NCBI GenBank assembly: GCA_002500485.1 | Contig: DLRJ01000142.1 | Location: 1 to 33,634, forward strand | DNA from: Dehalococcoidia bacterium UBA7891 | Lineage (GTDB): Bacteria; Chloroflexota; Dehalococcoidia; Lucifugimonadales; UBA826 | Direction of reading: 5' to 3' | Length of the DNA: 33,634 bases | In this document: positions 8,273-15,340 of the stretch, one piece after another | Numbering within the stretch: position 1 is the stretch's first letter | Layout: each line of letters begins with the position of its first letter | Translations under genes and position numbers: made by a program | Notes under the pieces: generated by a model | Seen by the model: only the letters and a program-made list of their open reading frames with translations | Databases searched by the model: none | Told to the model about the DNA's origin: nothing

Positions 8273-8617
8273 TTGACGATACTAATTAGCTTTGATATAG
8301 ACGGCACTATGGAAATAGGGGACCCTGCCGGGGCAGTAACTTTGGAGATGGTGAAAACAGCTCGGGCCAAGGGAATAATCACGGGGAGTTGTTCCGACAG
8401 GCCTATGAGCGCCCAGAGGGCAATTTGGGAACAATACGGAGTCGAATACGATTTTGTTTGTTATAAGCATCTTTTATCCGATCTTAAAACTCAGTTTGAG
8501 GTTGAAGAGTACTATCATGTGGGGGACAGGGACGACTTAGACCGGAAGTATGCGATTCAAGCAGGGTTTGGTTTTTTCTGGCCTGATGAAGCAGCCGCAA
8601 GCCCCTTGCTTCTTTAA
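8273..8617 (+). CDS. Minimal HAD-superfamily hydrolase-like protein
   Basis: A 114-aa protein with HAD motif I 'SFDIDGT' (Asp8 and Asp10), a candidate motif II Ser/Thr in 'IITGSCSD', a candidate motif III lysine in 'CYKHLLSDLK' and motif IV 'GDRDDLD'. HAD enzymes are usually phosphatases. There is no room for a cap domain, as in small C0-type members. I chose TTG 8273 because GGAAG at 8262-8266 lies about 6 bases upstream; the longer frame to TTG 8221 would overlap the thiolase gene without a ribosome-binding site. It sits between the thiolase-like gene and oxc. What it acts on there, or whether it is related to that pathway, is unknown. Confidence 0.78.
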   Translation: MTILISFDIDGTMEIGDPAGAVTLEMVKTARAKGIITGSCSDRPMSAQRAIWEQYGVEYDFVCYKHLLSDLKTQFEVEEYYHVGDRDDLDRKYAIQAGFGFFWPDEAAASPLLL

Positions 8618-8686
8618 AATACTCCCTGATTTTTCCATCACTAAGCCGTTTATTGACGGAATGAAACGATTAACAAGGAGAACCAC

Positions 8687-10432
8687 ATGGCTGATTCAGT
8701 TGGCGATGTAAATGGTGAGGAAGTTGGAGATACTGAAAATCTAACTGACGGCTTTAATCTGGTTGTTGATGCCCTTAAACTCAATGATATTAATACCATT
8801 TACAACGTACCAGGCATTCCCATAACAGATCTAGGCCGTATGATGCAGGCTTCTGGGATGAGGATACTTTCGTTTAGACATGAGCAGAACGCAGGCTATG
8901 CGGCAGCTGCATCAGGATTCCTTACAAAGAAGCCTGGAATTTGCTTAACAGTGTCAGCTCCTGGGTTTCTCAATGGTCTGACTGCTTTAGCTCATGCCAC
9001 GACAAATTGTTTTCCAATGATTTTGATTAGTGGTTCTTCTGAGAGAGAGATAGTCGACCTACAACAAGGGGACTATGAGGAAATGGATCAGCTTGCAGTA
9101 GCAAAACCGCTTTGTAAAGCTGCCTACAGGGTACTTAAAGTGGAAGATATCGGAATTGGTATTGCTAGAGCGATACGCGCTGCTGTCTCGGGGCGCCCCG
9201 GGGGGGTCTATTTGGATTTGCCTGGCAAACTTTTCACTCAAGTTATTGATATAGATGAAGGGGCAAAATCCCTGGTAAAGGTAATTGACGCGGCACCAAG
9301 CCAGCTTCCCTCAACTCAGTCAGTTGACAGAGCGTTAAATTTACTCAAAGACGCCAAGCGACCACTCATTATTTTGGGGAAAGGAGCAGCTTATTCGCAG
9401 GCAGATGATGATATTCAGAATCTGGTAGAAAAAAGTGGTATCCCTTACCTTCCTATGAGTATGGCGAAAGGACTTTTACCGGATACTCACCCGCAATCTG
9501 CCTCGGCTGCAAGATCCTTAGTACTCAAAGAGTCCGATGTGGTATTGGTTATAGGAGCTAGGATAAATTGGCTCCTCTCCCACGGCAAAGGGAGGACATG
9601 GGGTGATCAGGCCAAGAAATTTATCCAGGTAGATATAGAACCCAAAGAAATGGACAGCAATGTTGAAATTGCTGCGCCAGTAGTAGGTGATATAGGTTCC
9701 TGTGTTAAAACGCTTCTTGACGGTATGGGGGAAGAGTGGCCGAAACCTCCGCTAGGATGGACAGAAGAGGTAAAAGATAAAGTTGAAACTAATGTCGCGA
9801 GAATGGCCCCCAGACTTGAAAACGATAACAACCCCATGGACTTTCACGGAGCACTTGGTGCTTTAAAAAAAATCATTAAAGAACGTCCTGATTCTGTTCT
9901 AGTGAATGAAGGCGCGAACACCCTTGATTTTGCAAGGACAGTAATTGATATGTACAAGCCTAGGAAACGACTTGATGTAGGCACTTGGGGTGTAATGGGG
10001 GTTGGAATGGGCTCTGCAATTGCTGCAGCCGTTGAAACAGGGAAACCAGTACTCGCTATAGAAGGTGACAGCGCATTTGGTTTCTCAGGTATGGAAATTG
10101 AGACGATCTGCCGCTACAACCTTCCTGTATGTGTTGTTGTTTTCAATAACAGTGGTATATATCGTGGTATGGACACAAATCCTACCGGAGGCTCCGATGC
10201 TGCAACAACTGTTTTTGTCAAAGATGCAAGGTACGACAAAATGATAGAGGCGTTTGGTGGAGTCGGGGTAAGCGTAACATCACCAGATGAACTGACTAGT
10301 GCTGTAAATGAAGCCATGGATTCAGGAAGGCCTACATTAATCAATGCCGTTATAGATAGTAGTGCTGGGACAGAGAGTGGAAGAATCGGAAATTTGAATC
10401 CCAAAAGCGTAATCGTAGCAAAAAAGGAATAG
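8687..10432 (+). CDS. oxc: Oxalyl-CoA decarboxylase (TPP-dependent)
   Basis: Converts oxalyl-CoA to formyl-CoA and CO2 in the cytoplasm using thiamine diphosphate and Mg2+. It is 581 aa, near the usual length of about 570. From memory of the Oxalobacter formigenes enzyme, long stretches agree, e.g. 'LTVSAPGFLNG', 'SGSSEREIVDLQQGDYEEMD' and 'LDVGTWGVMGVGMG'. Catalytic positions are kept: TPP-activating Glu66, Tyr130-Glu131, Tyr492 in 'NNSGIYRG', and Ser564/Arg566 in 'ESGRI'. The TPP/Mg motif runs from 'EGDSAFGF' (459-466) to 'FNN' (486-488). An ideal AAGGAG precedes ATG 8687. Related 2-hydroxyacyl-CoA lyases catalyse the reverse-type condensation, but the full OXC residue set favours decarboxylation. 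No canonical formyl-CoA transferase is adjacent; a CaiB/BaiF pair lies upstream. Confidence 0.96.
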   Translation: MADSVGDVNGEEVGDTENLTDGFNLVVDALKLNDINTIYNVPGIPITDLGRMMQASGMRILSFRHEQNAGYAAAASGFLTKKPGICLTVSAPGFLNGLTALAHATTNCFPMILISGSSEREIVDLQQGDYEEMDQLAVAKPLCKAAYRVLKVEDIGIGIARAIRAAVSGRPGGVYLDLPGKLFTQVIDIDEGAKSLVKVIDAAPSQLPSTQSVDRALNLLKDAKRPLIILGKGAAYSQADDDIQNLVEKSGIPYLPMSMAKGLLPDTHPQSASAARSLVLKESDVVLVIGARINWLLSHGKGRTWGDQAKKFIQVDIEPKEMDSNVEIAAPVVGDIGSCVKTLLDGMGEEWPKPPLGWTEEVKDKVETNVARMAPRLENDNNPMDFHGALGALKKIIKERPDSVLVNEGANTLDFARTVIDMYKPRKRLDVGTWGVMGVGMGSAIAAAVETGKPVLAIEGDSAFGFSGMEIETICRYNLPVCVVVFNNSGIYRGMDTNPTGGSDAATTVFVKDARYDKMIEAFGGVGVSVTSPDELTSAVNEAMDSGRPTLINAVIDSSAGTESGRIGNLNPKSVIVAKKE

Positions 10433-10608
10433 GTAATGAAGTATAGACTTTAGAACCTTAATGGAATGTCGATTTTGAATTGGCTTTGGCTACTTCCCTC
10501 GAACCGTATCTGCTCCCATTCCAAATATTTGAAAAACACCCGATATTTGTTAGACCCTAGAGAAAGTATTTCGGAAAGTATAATCAATTATTTCTTAAGG
10601 GTTAATAT

Positions 10609-11703
10609 CTAACTCATTCCCAATGCCTTAGATACTGACGGGTTCACTAGTCGCCCATTGTCTACATTCAATCCTATGGAAAGAGAAGTATCTGTAGCGA
10701 GGGCATCTTTTACACCTTTATCCGCTAATAATTTTATGTAGGGTAGGGACACGTTAACGAGGGCCTCAGTAGCTGTTCGAGGGACGGCACCAGGCATATT
10801 ACGTACACAGTAATGAATCACACCTTCCTCTACATAAACGGGATCACTGAGTGTTGTCTCTCGACTAGTCTCAATACATCCACCTTGGTCGATACAAGCA
10901 TCGATTATTACAGAACCTTTTTGCATCGATTGCACCATGGATTTAGTGACTATTTTGGGGACTGATCCTCCCGCGTCCCGAATTGCTCCAATAACGGCAT
11001 CAGCTAATTCAACCGCCTCCTCTATTTTGTTGCTTGAAGACGTTGCTATTTTCAGTTTAGGGTGATTGTTTAGCGATTCTTGAAGCTGACCAAGGCGCTG
11101 TTTTCCTCGGCTTAATACTGTTACTTCTGCTCCCATATTTAGCGCTAATTCAGCTGAATGAAATCCCGCCGTACCGGCACCAAGTATTACCACTTTTACA
11201 GGATTTACACCAGAAATATTACTTAGAAGTTTTCCTGTACCACCCTGTGGACTTTTTAGGTAATGAGTTGCTACATCTACAGCTAATCTACCGGTCAAAG
11301 CGCTCATTGGCTTTAAAATCGGTAGAGATCCGTCAGTCATTTCAATAGTTTCATATGCGATAGCTGTGACTCTACTTTTCAGCAAGGCTTCAGCTAGTTT
11401 TGGGTTGGCTCCTAGGGAAAGGAAAGAGAAACTCGTAAGACCTGGGCGTAAAAGTTCGCATTCATATAATTGGAATTCTTTTACTTTTACAATTAATTCT
11501 GAAGCTGAGAATAAAGCTTCAGGCTTTTGAATTAACTCAGCACCCACTTTCTCATAGCTATCATTTGATATACCACTGCCCACTCCAGCATTTTGTTCAA
11601 CCAGTACCTGATGACCACTTTTTATCAAAGTGCCTACGCCGTCAGGCGTTATGCCGACTCTTAGTTCTTGATCTTTGGTTTCTTTAGGGAGTCCTATGAT
11701 CAT
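10609..11703 (-). CDS. Alanine dehydrogenase-like protein with substituted active-site residues
   Basis: Belongs to the AlaDH/PNT family, normally interconverting L-alanine and pyruvate with NAD(H). At 364 aa it is near the usual 370. 'GLPKETKDQELRVGITPDGV' carries substrate-binding Arg15, 'IVKVKE' holds Lys75, 'IDQGG' holds Asp272 (Asp270 in the M. tuberculosis enzyme), and the dinucleotide motif GAGTAG lies at 175-180. Two key positions differ. The catalytic histidine (His96 of 'YLHLA') is Ser96 in 'SFLSLGAN', and the acidic residue that normally contacts the NAD ribose after the second strand is Ser198 followed by Arg. The latter pattern favours NADP. It may act on another amino or imino acid. 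Divergent from the alpha/beta hydrolase gene. Confidence 0.9.
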   Translation of the reverse strand: MIIGLPKETKDQELRVGITPDGVGTLIKSGHQVLVEQNAGVGSGISNDSYEKVGAELIQKPEALFSASELIVKVKEFQLYECELLRPGLTSFSFLSLGANPKLAEALLKSRVTAIAYETIEMTDGSLPILKPMSALTGRLAVDVATHYLKSPQGGTGKLLSNISGVNPVKVVILGAGTAGFHSAELALNMGAEVTVLSRGKQRLGQLQESLNNHPKLKIATSSSNKIEEAVELADAVIGAIRDAGGSVPKIVTKSMVQSMQKGSVIIDACIDQGGCIETSRETTLSDPVYVEEGVIHYCVRNMPGAVPRTATEALVNVSLPYIKLLADKGVKDALATDTSLSIGLNVDNGRLVNPSVSKALGMS

Positions 11704-11728
11704 AAAATTTACTGTGACTGTTATGGAT

Positions 11729-11757
11729 TTGACCCAGTATATATGGACTGATTTAAT
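11729..11757 (+). promoter_or_regulatory. Probable sigma70-type promoter of the alpha/beta hydrolase gene
   Basis: TTGACC at 11729-11734 (5 of 6), a spacer of exactly 17 bases and TTTAAT at 11752-11757 (5 of 6). Predicted transcription start is near 11764, giving a leader of about 40 bases with AGGAG just before ATG 11804. It lies in the 100-bp gap shared with the divergent alanine-dehydrogenase-like gene. This is the best promoter match in the window. Confidence 0.6.
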
Positions 11758-11803
11758 AGCTGAAGTACTATTTTATAGCCATCTTTCTATTTAGGAGCCA
11801 ATC

Positions 11804-12637
11804 ATGCCTAGTATGCCAAACGCACAAATCGCCCAGATCAATGGGAATTCACTTGCTTTTTATGAGTGGGGTGAAAAAGGCAACCCAGTTTTAGTTTGTC
11901 TTCATAGCCATACTAATTCTGCTGCTTCTTGGAGAGAGTTTGCTGAGTTCGCATCTTCTAAATATCACGTTTTTGCTCTAGACCAACGTGGGCATGGAAA
12001 TAGTGAGTGGGCAAATGACGGCTATGCCAGGGTTAAATTTGTAGAAGACCTGTCTGAATTTGTCAAAATAAATGAATTTGAAACTATCACGCTTGTAGGG
12101 TGCTCGATGGGGGGATGGCATTCGATTCTGTACACAGTTACTAATCAAAGCGTTGTAGATCGGATTGTTATGGTTGATATAGCCCCGGAGCCTTCACCGG
12201 AAAGGCTTCAAGCTCCTCCTGCAGCTCCTGCCCCCATGGAATTTCAGACTATTGAAGATGGTTACCAATGGCTCAGATCTGGGAACCTTTTAGCTTCAGA
12301 TGAACGCTTACATGAAGAAGCGGAATCTAGGTTGAAGCAAACAGGTTCAGGTACTTGGACATGGAAAGCGGACTTAAATGGCTTCGATAATCCACTCCCA
12401 GATATGACTAGCACCGAATTAATTGATAGCTACTGGTCTGCCATAGAGAACATACAATGCCCGATATTTGAGATTAGAGGGGCAGAAAGCGGCCTTGTGA
12501 GCGACGATACTATCGATAAGATGAAGACCCTTGGTAAAGACGTGACATATATTGATGTGGCAAGTGCAGGACATGTAGTGATGGTGGATCAACCTGGAGC
12601 CTTCATAGAAGCTGTCAGAGGATTTGTTGGGCTTTAG
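11804..12637 (+). CDS. Alpha/beta-fold hydrolase
   Basis: A soluble serine hydrolase of 277 aa, the usual size for epoxide-hydrolase/esterase-like members. The oxyanion-side motif is 'VCLHSHTNSAASW', followed by 'ALDQRGHGNSEWA' and the nucleophile elbow G-C-S-M-G with Ser101. The C-terminal part offers an acid in 'EIRGAESGLVSDD' and the catalytic histidine in 'VASAGHVVMVDQPGAF' (about residue 257). A cap segment lies at about 130-200. TAGGAG precedes ATG 11804. Substrate cannot be told: esters, lactones and meta-cleavage products are all handled by such enzymes. It converges on the following minus-strand gene with a 22-base gap. Confidence 0.92.
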   Translation: MPSMPNAQIAQINGNSLAFYEWGEKGNPVLVCLHSHTNSAASWREFAEFASSKYHVFALDQRGHGNSEWANDGYARVKFVEDLSEFVKINEFETITLVGCSMGGWHSILYTVTNQSVVDRIVMVDIAPEPSPERLQAPPAAPAPMEFQTIEDGYQWLRSGNLLASDERLHEEAESRLKQTGSGTWTWKADLNGFDNPLPDMTSTELIDSYWSAIENIQCPIFEIRGAESGLVSDDTIDKMKTLGKDVTYIDVASAGHVVMVDQPGAFIEAVRGFVGL

Positions 12638-12659
12638 AGATTGAGCCTTTTAATTTTAA

Positions 12660-13526
12660 TTATGAACCGGTGAACCATCTGGAAAATGAGTCGACATGGG
12701 TCTGATTACCTGTTAGCTGGGTGGAAGTATCTTCAATGGACTCTGATAGGCTTTTCCGGCCTGTAATTAGCAATGCGAATTCACTTGGCGAGGTGTGTAT
12801 TTCCGCATCTGAATCAAAGGAATTAATTGGGAGCTCTTCTATATCCAATTCACCTAGGGCGCTGGCTATCCGTAGCCCATTTGAAGTACTAAAATTAACT
12901 GCTAGCGTCTGTGAAGGGGTCTCAGTAGAATCAGCGGTTTTAAACCATCGGTTGATAAGCTTATTGCAGAAATACTCAGGCAGTAGTGGTGCTAATCCTT
13001 TGTCGACCAAATATTTTTCATTTACAGCATTTAAGGCATCCCAGGCATGAATTGTCGACTCAAACAGAGTCCATAAAAGGATTCCCTGAATCGAAACCCA
13101 ATTTACGGGGTGATATGCTGGTAAATTCCATTGGTTGTCTTGGCAAGAATTGAAACCATCCAATAATCTCTGAAATCTAAGTTCTAATTCGTTGATTAGT
13201 GCATCTTTTGAATCGAAATTTTTACTAGCTTCCTTAGCTCTCTCTGAGAGGCGTCCAGCTAGTGATTTGCCATCTAGAGAACCTGGTTCATCTCTCGAAC
13301 TATTGGGATCATCTAAAATGTTTTCTTCATTTTTTGCCGAATCTATAATAATAAGATAATTAGTCACCACTGATGATAGGTGTGCCATTACATCTTTCAC
13401 TGTCCAGTCATCGCAGCGACTTTGAGCTGACCAATCTTCTTCAGTTAAGTTTTTTAGTTGGCCGATCAATTTTGGAGAGAAGCTATTTAATTGTTGCAAA
13501 ACCTGATCCTGTTTTCCTTTTATCAA
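12660..13526 (-). CDS. Maleylpyruvate isomerase/DinB-like (TIGR03083-type) protein
   Basis: 288 aa with the four-helix DinB/MDMPI_N fold signature 'LTEEDWSAQSRCDDWTVKDV' running into 'MAHLSSVVTNYL', which holds a likely metal-binding His49. A second candidate ligand region is 'FESTIHAWDALNAV'. In actinobacteria such proteins are thiol-dependent isomerases or transferases (mycothiol). Here the thiol partner is unknown, and many members are uncharacterised. The C-terminal third is beta-rich, like the MDMPI C-terminal domain. The start is TTG 13526, decided by a strong AGGGGGTAGG box immediately upstream on the minus strand. It appears monocistronic. Confidence 0.8.
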   Translation of the reverse strand: MIKGKQDQVLQQLNSFSPKLIGQLKNLTEEDWSAQSRCDDWTVKDVMAHLSSVVTNYLIIIDSAKNEENILDDPNSSRDEPGSLDGKSLAGRLSERAKEASKNFDSKDALINELELRFQRLLDGFNSCQDNQWNLPAYHPVNWVSIQGILLWTLFESTIHAWDALNAVNEKYLVDKGLAPLLPEYFCNKLINRWFKTADSTETPSQTLAVNFSTSNGLRIASALGELDIEELPINSFDSDAEIHTSPSEFALLITGRKSLSESIEDTSTQLTGNQTHVDSFSRWFTGS

Positions 13527-13564
13527 ACCTACCCCCTTTCTCAGAGAAGCTTCTTGAATGATGG

Positions 13565-13589
13565 AGGTAGCACCTTAGCGGCGCCACCT
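13565..13589 (-). other. Ten-base-pair RNA hairpin in the leader of the DinB-like gene
   Basis: On the minus strand AGGTGGCGCC-GCTAA-GGTGCTACCT folds into 10 consecutive pairs with a five-base loop. Two pairs are G-U and become mismatches on the plus strand, so the structure fits minus-strand RNA. It lies 39 bases before TTG 13526. No U-run follows it in that direction, so it does not look like an intrinsic terminator. 'GGTGGCGCCGC' superficially resembles a T-box sequence, but no other T-box element was found. Confidence 0.35.
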
Positions 13590-13639
13590 ATCCTGATTTT
13601 TCATAATCCTAATATTGGTATTGTAACGGTGTAGGGGAT

Positions 13640-13882
13640 TTATGGGATTTTTCTGGCAACTATTGTGCTTATTGATCGGAAGGCACCATTAGTAAGCTCT
13701 GCAAACTCATCGAGATTTAGCTTAACCTTCGTTCTTATAGGAGGGATATTGATTACCTGATCGTAGTAAAGATAGTATTTCCGAATAAAGAAGAGATAAT
13801 GCATCAGTTGCAAATAAAGGTCCTTGTCGGCAGTTAAGCCGATATGCTCTATAAAGCTTAGTAAATACTGCAGAGGTGAGAG
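13640..13882 (-). pseudogene. Probable remnant of a Crp/Fnr-family regulator (C-terminal HTH)
   Basis: The minus-strand frame ending at 13640 reads like the end of a Crp/Fnr-type regulator. A hydrophobic helical stretch ('LYLQLMHYLFFIRKYY') is followed by 'VKLNLDEFAELTNGAFRSIS', then 'TIVARKIP' and a stop. The pattern L-x-x-x-E-[FL]-A-x-L-T-x(6)-S-x-x-x-x-x-R is what Crp-family helix-turn-helix motifs look like. The frame stops before the wing and has no plausible start of its own. Further upstream it would run antisense into the amidohydrolase gene, where the translation no longer looks like a cNMP-binding domain. I read it as a truncated relic. A chance antisense-like ORF remains possible. 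Confidence 0.38.
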
Positions 13883-15313
13883 TTGTCTAAAAAGATAAAA
13901 ATTGAGGCCAAAATTATTGTTGCCTATCAGGCCGGAGAACATCGTATCCTTCGGGATGGCTGTGTTGTCGTTGAAGGCGACCACATAAGTTTTGTAGGGA
14001 AGACTTTTGATCAACCTGTCGATGAAGTCATAGATGCAGGGGATCGGATAATAACTCCTGGGTTTATAAATACCCATTGCCATATGGCGGGGTCACCTTT
14101 GGATAAATCCTTTATTGAAGATGTAGGAAGCAGGCAATTTTATTTGTCAGGCTTGCCAGTGATGTTAAGAGCTCGAGGTGGGGCAATGAGGGACGAGGAC
14201 AAAGAGGCATGCGTGGATTATTCCATTGTAGAACTCATAAGAACCGGAACCACAACCATCATGGAGCAAGGTGGAATGGGAGATTATGTGGCTGACGCTG
14301 CGGAGCAGGCTGGACTACGGGCCTATATAGCTAACATGTATAGCTCTGCTAGTTGGATTACCCCAAGCGGTAGGCAGGTTGAATACGATTGGAATGAAGC
14401 AGCCGGAATTGAAGGTTTTAAAAAGGCAGTCGATTTTGTAGAACGGATAGATGGACGTGCTAATGGGAGAATAAAGGGATTTTTAGGTCCTGCTCAAATT
14501 GATAACTGCACCGAAGAGTTGCTTCGTATGAGTAGTGAGGCCTCCCAAGAAATGCAGGTCCCCGTAAGTTTACATACTAGCCAAGCAGTTTTTGAATTTC
14601 AGGAAATTACCCGAAGATACGAGAAGACTCCCGTGGAATGGTTAGATTCAATTGATTTTCTCAATGACTGGGCTCTTTTAGGACACGTCATTTACCCGGC
14701 AGGTCATAGTTGGGTAAATTTTGCAGGAGACGACTTATCAATTTTGGAACGGACGAAAGCTTCGGTTGCCCATGCTACCTGGGTTTTTAACAGGCGAGGT
14801 ATAGCGATGGAATCATTCCCAGGGTATCTAGACGCTGGAGTAAATGTATGCCTTGGTACAGATACATGCCCTCAATCTATGATTGAAGCGATGCGTTGGT
14901 CTGCTGTAGTGGGCAAAATTATAAGTCGTCAGACTGAAAAATCTACTGCTGCAGACGTCTTTAACGCAGCTACTCTCAACCCGGCTCAGATGCTACACCG
15001 AGATGATTTAGGGCGTATCTCAGCTGGAGCTAAGGCTGACCTACTTTTCTGGGATACGTCATCTCTGTTTATGGTTCCCTTACGCGATCCCATTAAAAAC
15101 ATCGTATATAACGCGACTGCGGACGAATTAAAAGATGTCATGATCGACGGTGAATGGGTTATGAAAGGAAGGGAAGTTTTGAAAATTAATGAACAGCAAG
15201 CCAATGAGAAACTTCAAATTGCGGGAGAGCACGTGTGGTCTTCAGTTAATCCAGAAGTCGCCAGCAGCGCGGACGAATTATCTCCTCAAACTTTCTCCAG
15301 CTTTAAGGTTTAA
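13883..15313 (+). CDS. Amidohydrolase, chlorohydrolase/SAH-deaminase type
   Basis: A metal-dependent hydrolase or deaminase of the TrzN/SsnA/MtaD branch, 476 aa. Metal ligands are visible: His65 and His67 in 'FINTHCHMAG', His231 in 'SLHTSQ', His268 in 'LLGHVIYP' and Asp327 in 'LGTDTCPQ'. The C-terminal composite beta domain follows ('LGRISAGAKADLLFWD'). Members remove ammonia or chloride from purine-, pyrimidine- or triazine-like rings, or open guanidine and imide groups; the substrate is not evident. The start is TTG 13883, supported by GAGGTGAG at 13873-13880. No ATG start fits. It converges on the E1-alpha gene. Family sure, substrate unknown. Confidence 0.9.
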   Translation: MSKKIKIEAKIIVAYQAGEHRILRDGCVVVEGDHISFVGKTFDQPVDEVIDAGDRIITPGFINTHCHMAGSPLDKSFIEDVGSRQFYLSGLPVMLRARGGAMRDEDKEACVDYSIVELIRTGTTTIMEQGGMGDYVADAAEQAGLRAYIANMYSSASWITPSGRQVEYDWNEAAGIEGFKKAVDFVERIDGRANGRIKGFLGPAQIDNCTEELLRMSSEASQEMQVPVSLHTSQAVFEFQEITRRYEKTPVEWLDSIDFLNDWALLGHVIYPAGHSWVNFAGDDLSILERTKASVAHATWVFNRRGIAMESFPGYLDAGVNVCLGTDTCPQSMIEAMRWSAVVGKIISRQTEKSTAADVFNAATLNPAQMLHRDDLGRISAGAKADLLFWDTSSLFMVPLRDPIKNIVYNATADELKDVMIDGEWVMKGREVLKINEQQANEKLQIAGEHVWSSVNPEVASSADELSPQTFSSFKV

Positions 15314-15340
15314 TTCTGTCTGTTGCAGAACCAGGATTAA

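Larger units (their letters stand above)
13527..13882. other. Intergenic region with hairpin and regulator remnant
   Basis: 356 bp between the DinB-like gene (-) and the amidohydrolase (+). It contains a 25-base hairpin at 13565-13589 and a minus-strand stretch at 13640-13882 resembling the end of a Crp-family regulator, both listed separately. I saw no RNA gene and no plus-strand ORF longer than about a dozen codons. Confidence 0.7.

Noticed and set aside
8687..10432. Acetolactate synthase or benzoylformate decarboxylase
   Set aside because: The Tyr-Glu, Tyr492 and Ser/Arg positions and long matching stretches fit oxalyl-CoA decarboxylase specifically.
10433..10608. TGGAATG...CATTCCA as an intrinsic terminator between oxc and the alanine-dehydrogenase-like gene
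   Set aside because: The arms are about 50 bases apart with a large unstructured loop and no T-run.
13565..13589. GGTGGCGCCGC on the minus strand as a T-box antiterminator
   Set aside because: The T-box core normally reads GGTGG-N-ACCGCG. No stem I, specifier or other T-box element was found upstream, and the gene is not an amino-acid or tRNA-synthetase gene.
13640..14083. Minus-strand 147-codon frame as a complete gene
   Set aside because: Its N-terminal half lies antisense to the amidohydrolase and does not look like protein; only the stretch beyond 13883 resembles a regulator.
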